This document shows, piece by piece, positions 60,000 to 64,000 of a DNA stretch of 64,000 nt. This stretch comes from Planctomycetota bacterium (GTDB lineage Bacteria; Planctomycetota; UBA1135; GCA-002686595), in the NCBI GenBank assembly GCA_020638835.1, contig JACKHV010000001.1, forward strand, positions 744,001-808,000. The letters are read 5' to 3'. How positions within the stretch are numbered: position 1 is the stretch's first letter; each line of letters starts with the position of its first letter. A program made the position numbers and the translations under genes. The notes beneath the pieces are model-generated. The model ran no database searches. It was not told the DNA's origin and worked only from the letters and a program-made list of their open reading frames with translations.

Positions 60000-61172
60000 A
60001 TGAGCCACGAGTTCCTCCCTTTCTCCCGGCCGTCCCTGACCGAGGACGACATCGCCGCCGTCGCGGACGTGCTGCGCTCGGGCTGGATCACCACGGGCCC
60101 GAAGTGCGCCGAGTTCGAGCGACGCTTCGCGGAGCACGTGGGAGCCCCCGGGGCCGTCGCGGTCTCCTCGGCGACCGGCGGCATGCACGTCGCGCTGCAC
60201 GCGCTCGACATCGGTCCCGGTGACGCGGTGGTCACGCCGTCGATGACCTGGGTCTCGACGGTCAACCTGATCGCGCTCAGCGGTGCGCGCCCCGTCTTCG
60301 TCGACGTGGACCGCGACACGCTGATGCCGACCGCGGACGACTACGTCGCGGCGTTGACGCCGCGCACCAAGCTGGTCGTCCCCGTGCACTACGCCGGCTC
60401 GACGGTCGACCTCGACCCGCTGCGCGAGGAGTGCGCGGCGCGCGGCATCGCGCTGGTCGAGGACGCGGCCCACGCGCTGGGTTCCTACTACAAGGGCGCG
60501 CCGATCGGCTCGCGCGGGACGGCGATCTTCTCCTTCCACGCGATCAAGAACCTGACCACGGCCGAGGGTGGGATGATCGTCTCCGACGACGCCGACTTCC
60601 TCGAGCGCGTGCGCCGCCTCAAGTTCCACGGCCTCGGCGCGGACACCTTCGACCGCGAGACGCAGGGACGCGCGCCGCAGGCCCAGGTCCAGGAACCGGG
60701 CTTCAAGTACAACCTCCCGGACACGCTCGCCGTGCTCGGCCTGCGTCAACTCGACCGCATCGCCGAAGTGAACGAGAAGCGACACCGCCTGGCCGAGCGC
60801 TACCTCGAGCTGCTCGCGGACGTTCCCGGCGTCGCACCGCTGGGCTTCCCCGCGCACGACCAAGCGCACGCCTGGCACCTCTTCGTCGTGCGCGTCCTCT
60901 CCGACGACCCCGCCTTCGGCCGCACGGAGTTCATGGCCGAGCTCAAGCAGCTCGGCATCGGCACCGGCATCCACTTCCTCGCCGCGCACACGCAGCGCTA
61001 CTACCGCGAGTGGGAGAAGACGCGCGGCGTCTCCCTTCCGAACACCGAGTGGAACTCCGAGCGCATCTGCTCGCTGCCGCTGTTCCCGGACATGGAGCTC
61101 GCCGACGTCGACCGCGTCGTCGACGCGATCCGCAAAGTGTCGAGCGGACACGCCGTGGGGTCGAACCGATGA
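60000..61172 (+). CDS. arnB: UDP-4-amino-4-deoxy-L-arabinose aminotransferase (ArnB-like)
   Basis: The 390-residue product is a DegT/DnrJ/EryC1 PLP enzyme. It has FLPFSRPSLTEDDIAAVADVLRSGWITTGPKCAEFE near the start, VSSATGGMHVALHAL, and SFHAIKNLTTAEGGM with the PLP Lys183 (Lys188 in Salmonella ArnB). GFKYNLPDTLAVLGLRQL and GIHFLAAHTQRYYREW also match ArnB. The identity is strengthened by arnC and arnA following in the E. coli order. The enzyme transaminates UDP-4-keto-pentose to UDP-L-Ara4N. A TAGGAT box (59945-59950) is a possible promoter, leaving a leader of about 43 nt. It overlaps arnC by ATGA. Confidence 0.9.
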   Translation: MSHEFLPFSRPSLTEDDIAAVADVLRSGWITTGPKCAEFERRFAEHVGAPGAVAVSSATGGMHVALHALDIGPGDAVVTPSMTWVSTVNLIALSGARPVFVDVDRDTLMPTADDYVAALTPRTKLVVPVHYAGSTVDLDPLREECAARGIALVEDAAHALGSYYKGAPIGSRGTAIFSFHAIKNLTTAEGGMIVSDDADFLERVRRLKFHGLGADTFDRETQGRAPQAQVQEPGFKYNLPDTLAVLGLRQLDRIAEVNEKRHRLAERYLELLADVPGVAPLGFPAHDQAHAWHLFVVRVLSDDPAFGRTEFMAELKQLGIGTGIHFLAAHTQRYYREWEKTRGVSLPNTEWNSERICSLPLFPDMELADVDRVVDAIRKVSSGHAVGSNR

Positions 61173-62215
61173 ACGCCGACGGCAGCGCGTCGCGCGGCGA
61201 GAAAGGCACCGGGCTCGTCTCCGTCGTCATCCCCGTCTACTGCGAGGAAGCGAACATCGAGGAGCTGGTCCGCCGCACGCTCGACAGCCTGCGCGGGCTC
61301 GCGCGTCCGTTCGAGCTGATCCTCGTGGACGACGGCAGCCGCGACGACTCGGCGCGCATGATCGAGTCCGCCGCGCTCGAGTATCCGGGCGAGGTGGTCG
61401 GCGTTCTGCTGACGCGCAACTTCGGACAACACGCGGCCGTGATGGCCGGACTCGCGGAGTCGCGCGGTGACGTCGTCGTGACGCTCGACGCGGACCTGCA
61501 GAACCCGCCCGAGGAGATCCCGAAGCTCGTCGTCAAGATGGACGAGGGCTACGACGTCGTCGGCAGCGTCCGTGCGAACCGACAAGACTCGTTCTTCCGC
61601 CGGATGTCCTCGCGCTTGATCAACCGCAGCGTGCGCGCCTCGACCGGCGTCGACATGCACGACTACGGCTGCATGCTGCGCGCGTACCGCCGCGGCATCG
61701 TCGACGCGATGCTCCAGTACGGCAAGCACGGGACCTTCATCCCGGTGCTCGCCAACTCCTTCGCCAACCGCACGGCGGAGGTCGAGGTCGCGCATGCCGC
61801 GCGCGACGCCGGCGAGTCGCGCTACAACTTCTGGAAGCTGATCCGCCTGCAGTTCGATCTCGTCACATCGATGACGACCTGGCCGCTGCGCGCGCTCACC
61901 ATCCTCGGCGGCTTGATGGCCGTCGCGGGCTTCGGCCTCGGCGTGCTGCTGCTCGGCCTGCGACTGTTCCTCGGCCCCGAGTGGGCGGTGGACGGCACCT
62001 TCACGCTCTTCGCGGCCCTGTTCGTGTTCATCGGAGCGCAGTTCACCGCCCTCGGACTGCTCGGCGAGTACATCGGCCGCATCTACGAGTCGCACTCCGC
62101 CCCCTGGTACCTCGTCCGCCGCACCACGCGTGGGCGCGCCGGCGAGGTTCCGCGTGCGACTCCCTCGAGACCCCTCACACCCGAACCCGCGGACGTCCGC
62201 GTGATCAAGTCATGA
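61169..62215 (+). CDS. arnC: Undecaprenyl-phosphate Ara4FN transferase (ArnC-like)
   Basis: The 348-residue product is a family 2 glycosyltransferase with the DPM1-like core VSVVIPVYCEEANIEELV, LILVDDGSRDDS and LDADLQNPPEE (metal site). RANRQDSFFRRMSSRLINRSVRASTG follows, then two C-terminal membrane segments (about 243-265 and 275-300). It should move 4-deoxy-4-formamido-arabinose from UDP to undecaprenyl phosphate at the inner membrane. It overlaps arnB and arnA by ATGA at both ends. Confidence 0.9.
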   Translation: MNADGSASRGEKGTGLVSVVIPVYCEEANIEELVRRTLDSLRGLARPFELILVDDGSRDDSARMIESAALEYPGEVVGVLLTRNFGQHAAVMAGLAESRGDVVVTLDADLQNPPEEIPKLVVKMDEGYDVVGSVRANRQDSFFRRMSSRLINRSVRASTGVDMHDYGCMLRAYRRGIVDAMLQYGKHGTFIPVLANSFANRTAEVEVAHAARDAGESRYNFWKLIRLQFDLVTSMTTWPLRALTILGGLMAVAGFGLGVLLLGLRLFLGPEWAVDGTFTLFAALFVFIGAQFTALGLLGEYIGRIYESHSAPWYLVRRTTRGRAGEVPRATPSRPLTPEPADVRVIKS

Positions 62216-64000
62216 GAACCGTACTCTTCGGCTACCACAACATGGGCTGTGTCGCCCTCGAAGCGCTCCTCGAGCAGGGCTTCGACGTCGTCGCGGTCTT
62301 CACGCACGCCGACGATCCGAACGAGAACCACTGGTTCCGGTCGCTCGCCGAGCTGGCGGGGGAGCACGGGATCCCGACCTACGCTCCGGACGACGTGAAC
62401 CACCCGCTGTGGGTGGAACGCATCCGTGCGATGAAGCCCGACTTCCTGTTCTCGAGCTACTACCGCGACATGCTCTCGCAGGAGCTGCTCGACACGGCGG
62501 GTCGCTACGCGCTGAACCTGCACGGTTCGCTGCTCCCGAAGTACCGTGGCCGGGCTCCGCTCAACTGGGTGCTCGTGAACGGCGAGACCGAGACGGGCGT
62601 CACGCTGCACCACATGACCGCCAAGGCCGACGCCGGCGACATCTTCGCGCAGGCACCCGTCGCCATCGCGGACGACGACACGGCGTTGACGCTGAGCGCG
62701 AAGCTCTGCGACGCCGCCGCGCGCTTGCTGCGCGACACGTTGCCGTCGCTGGCCGCCGGCGACGCGCTCGCGACGCCCCAGGACACCTCGAAGGCGTCGT
62801 ACTTCGGACGGCGCACTCCGGCGGACGGCCGAATCGACTGGACGCGCTCGGCGCGCGAGGTCCGGAACCTCGTGCGCGCGGTGACGCGACCGTGGCCCGG
62901 CGCGTTCTCGCAGGTCGGCGGCCGCAAGATCCTGTTCTGGAAGGTGACCGAGGTCGCCGGACGCTCCGGCGTGGAACCGGGCACCGTGCTCTCGCACGAA
63001 CCGCTCACGATCGCCTGCGGCAAGGGCGCGCTGCGCGTCGAGTCCGGCCAGGTCGAAGGCGGCATCCCGCTCACCGGCAACCAGCTCGCGAACGACCTGT
63101 TGCTCGCGGAAGGCATGCGCTTCGGCTCGCTCGACCGCAAGCCCGACGAGAAGCCGCGCAAGCGCCACGTGCTGATCATGGGCGTGAACGGCTTCATCGG
63201 CGGCTTCCTCAGCGAACGCCTGCTCGACAGCGGTGACTATGTCGTGCACGGCATGGACCTCACCGCCGACAAGATCACGCACCTGCGCGACCGCGAAGAC
63301 TTCCACTTCCACGAGGGCGACATCTCCATCCACCGCGAGTGGATCGAGTACCACATCAAGAAGTGCGATGTCGTCGTCCCGCTCGTCGCGATCGCCACGC
63401 CGATCGAGTACGTGCGCAACCCGCTGCGCGTGTTCGAGCTCGACTTCGAGGAGAACCTGCGCGTCATCCGCTACTGCGCGAAGTACGGCAAGCGCGTGAT
63501 CTTCCCCTCGACCTCCGAGGTCTACGGCATGTGCGAGGAAGCGGAGTTCGACGAGGACTCGTCGAACCTCGTGCTCGGCCCGATCAACATGCAGCGCTGG
63601 ATCTACTCCTGCTCCAAGCAGCTGCTGGACCGCGTCATCTGGGCGTACGGACAAAAAGAAGGCCTGCCCTTCACGCTGTTCCGCCCGTTCAACTGGATCG
63701 GCCCCCGCCTCGACAGCCTCAACTCGGCGCGCGTCGGCTCGTCGCGCGCGATCACGCAGCTGATCCTGAACCTCGTCGAGGGCACGCCGATCCAGCTGGT
63801 CGACGGCGGCGAACAGCGCCGCTGCTTCACGGACGTCTCCGACGGCATCGAAGCCCTGTTCCGCATCATCGAGAACAAGGGCAATCGCTGCGACGGCAAG
63901 ATCATCAACATCGGCAACCCGGACGACGAGTTCAGCATCCGCGAGCTCGCCGAGCGCGTCGTCGAGGAGTTCGAGAAGCACCCGCTGCGCGACCAGTTCC
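62212..64000 (+). CDS. arnA: Bifunctional UDP-Ara4N formyltransferase/UDP-glucuronate decarboxylase (ArnA), 3' end missing
   Basis: The frame is open to the right edge: 596 codons are visible of about 660 expected. The N-terminal formyltransferase has NLHGSLLPKYRGRAPLNW with Asn102 and His104, and Asp140 in KADAGDIFAQ; these numbers match the E. coli catalytic residues. The C-terminal dehydrogenase has GVNGFIGGFL (324-333) for NAD, FPSTSEVYGMC (Glu436) and IYSCSKQLLDRVIWAYG (Tyr465, Lys469), two residues offset from E. coli. The enzyme makes UDP-4-keto-pentose and later formylates UDP-Ara4N. arnD, arnT and related genes may follow outside the window. Confidence 0.95.
   Translation, partial: MRTVLFGYHNMGCVALEALLEQGFDVVAVFTHADDPNENHWFRSLAELAGEHGIPTYAPDDVNHPLWVERIRAMKPDFLFSSYYRDMLSQELLDTAGRYALNLHGSLLPKYRGRAPLNWVLVNGETETGVTLHHMTAKADAGDIFAQAPVAIADDDTALTLSAKLCDAAARLLRDTLPSLAAGDALATPQDTSKASYFGRRTPADGRIDWTRSAREVRNLVRAVTRPWPGAFSQVGGRKILFWKVTEVAGRSGVEPGTVLSHEPLTIACGKGALRVESGQVEGGIPLTGNQLANDLLLAEGMRFGSLDRKPDEKPRKRHVLIMGVNGFIGGFLSERLLDSGDYVVHGMDLTADKITHLRDREDFHFHEGDISIHREWIEYHIKKCDVVVPLVAIATPIEYVRNPLRVFELDFEENLRVIRYCAKYGKRVIFPSTSEVYGMCEEAEFDEDSSNLVLGPINMQRWIYSCSKQLLDRVIWAYGQKEGLPFTLFRPFNWIGPRLDSLNSARVGSSRAITQLILNLVEGTPIQLVDGGEQRRCFTDVSDGIEALFRIIENKGNRCDGKIINIGNPDDEFSIRELAERVVEEFEKHPLRDQF

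Overview
The window is GC-rich (about two thirds G+C by eye), gene-dense DNA with 52 protein-coding genes, two of them cut by the window edges. I found no rRNA, tRNA, CRISPR array, transposase or phage gene. A Planctomycetota (PVC superphylum) origin is an inference. It rests on a 1,658-residue PVC-type haem-binding/dehydrogenase protein with SGNH, HEAT, discoidin, cupredoxin and CxxCH modules, on DUF1579, ThuA-like and FG-GAP exported proteins, and on many short lipoproteins. The arnBCA genes at the right end imply an LPS-bearing outer membrane.

Layout. 1-7.7 kb: exported proteins, the giant PVC-type protein and a ThuA-like protein. 7.8-12 kb: a PEP-hydrolase-like/UPF0261 pair (a split version of plant Tm-1) and a membrane 4Fe-4S/TPR protein. 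12.3-23.5 kb: a conserved hypothetical protein, NagB, a cyanophycinase-like peptidase, a glycosyltransferase with two lipoproteins, a molybdopterin oxidoreductase, and a glycosyltransferase/flippase pair. 23.5-32 kb: an isocitrate/isopropylmalate dehydrogenase relative, an exported acetolactate-decarboxylase-like lipoprotein in an overlapping three-gene operon, and two large exported proteins. 32-35.4 kb: hutH-hutU. 36-45.5 kb: a ferredoxin/metallo-beta-lactamase fusion, a complete peptide ABC importer (binding protein, B, C, D, F order) and a divergent ECF sigma/FecR-like pair. 45.5-53.2 kb: a ChaN-like protein, a WaaP-like kinase, two methyltransferases, a Cys-rich secreted protein and a propeller protein. 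53.5-56.5 kb: an EamA transporter with foreign-looking base use, a MamK-like bacterial actin and a coiled-coil protein. 56.7-64 kb: a UvrD/PcrA helicase overlapping a sigma-54 AAA+ protein with no DNA-binding domain, then arnB-arnC-arnA.

Two features stand out. First, five near-perfect palindromes with 45-59 bp arms (1514-1613, 6599-6719, 23499-23623, 27980-28085, 54377-54470) form at least two related families. Their arms differ between copies but always match within a copy, and in three of them an arm contains the stop codon of a flanking gene. Second, there is a MamK-family actin gene beside a coiled-coil gene, with no magnetosome gene in view. A third pattern is a TAnnnT -10-like box only 6-12 nt before many start codons, which suggests leaderless transcripts.

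All functional calls come from reading motifs and recalled family knowledge. No database search was possible.
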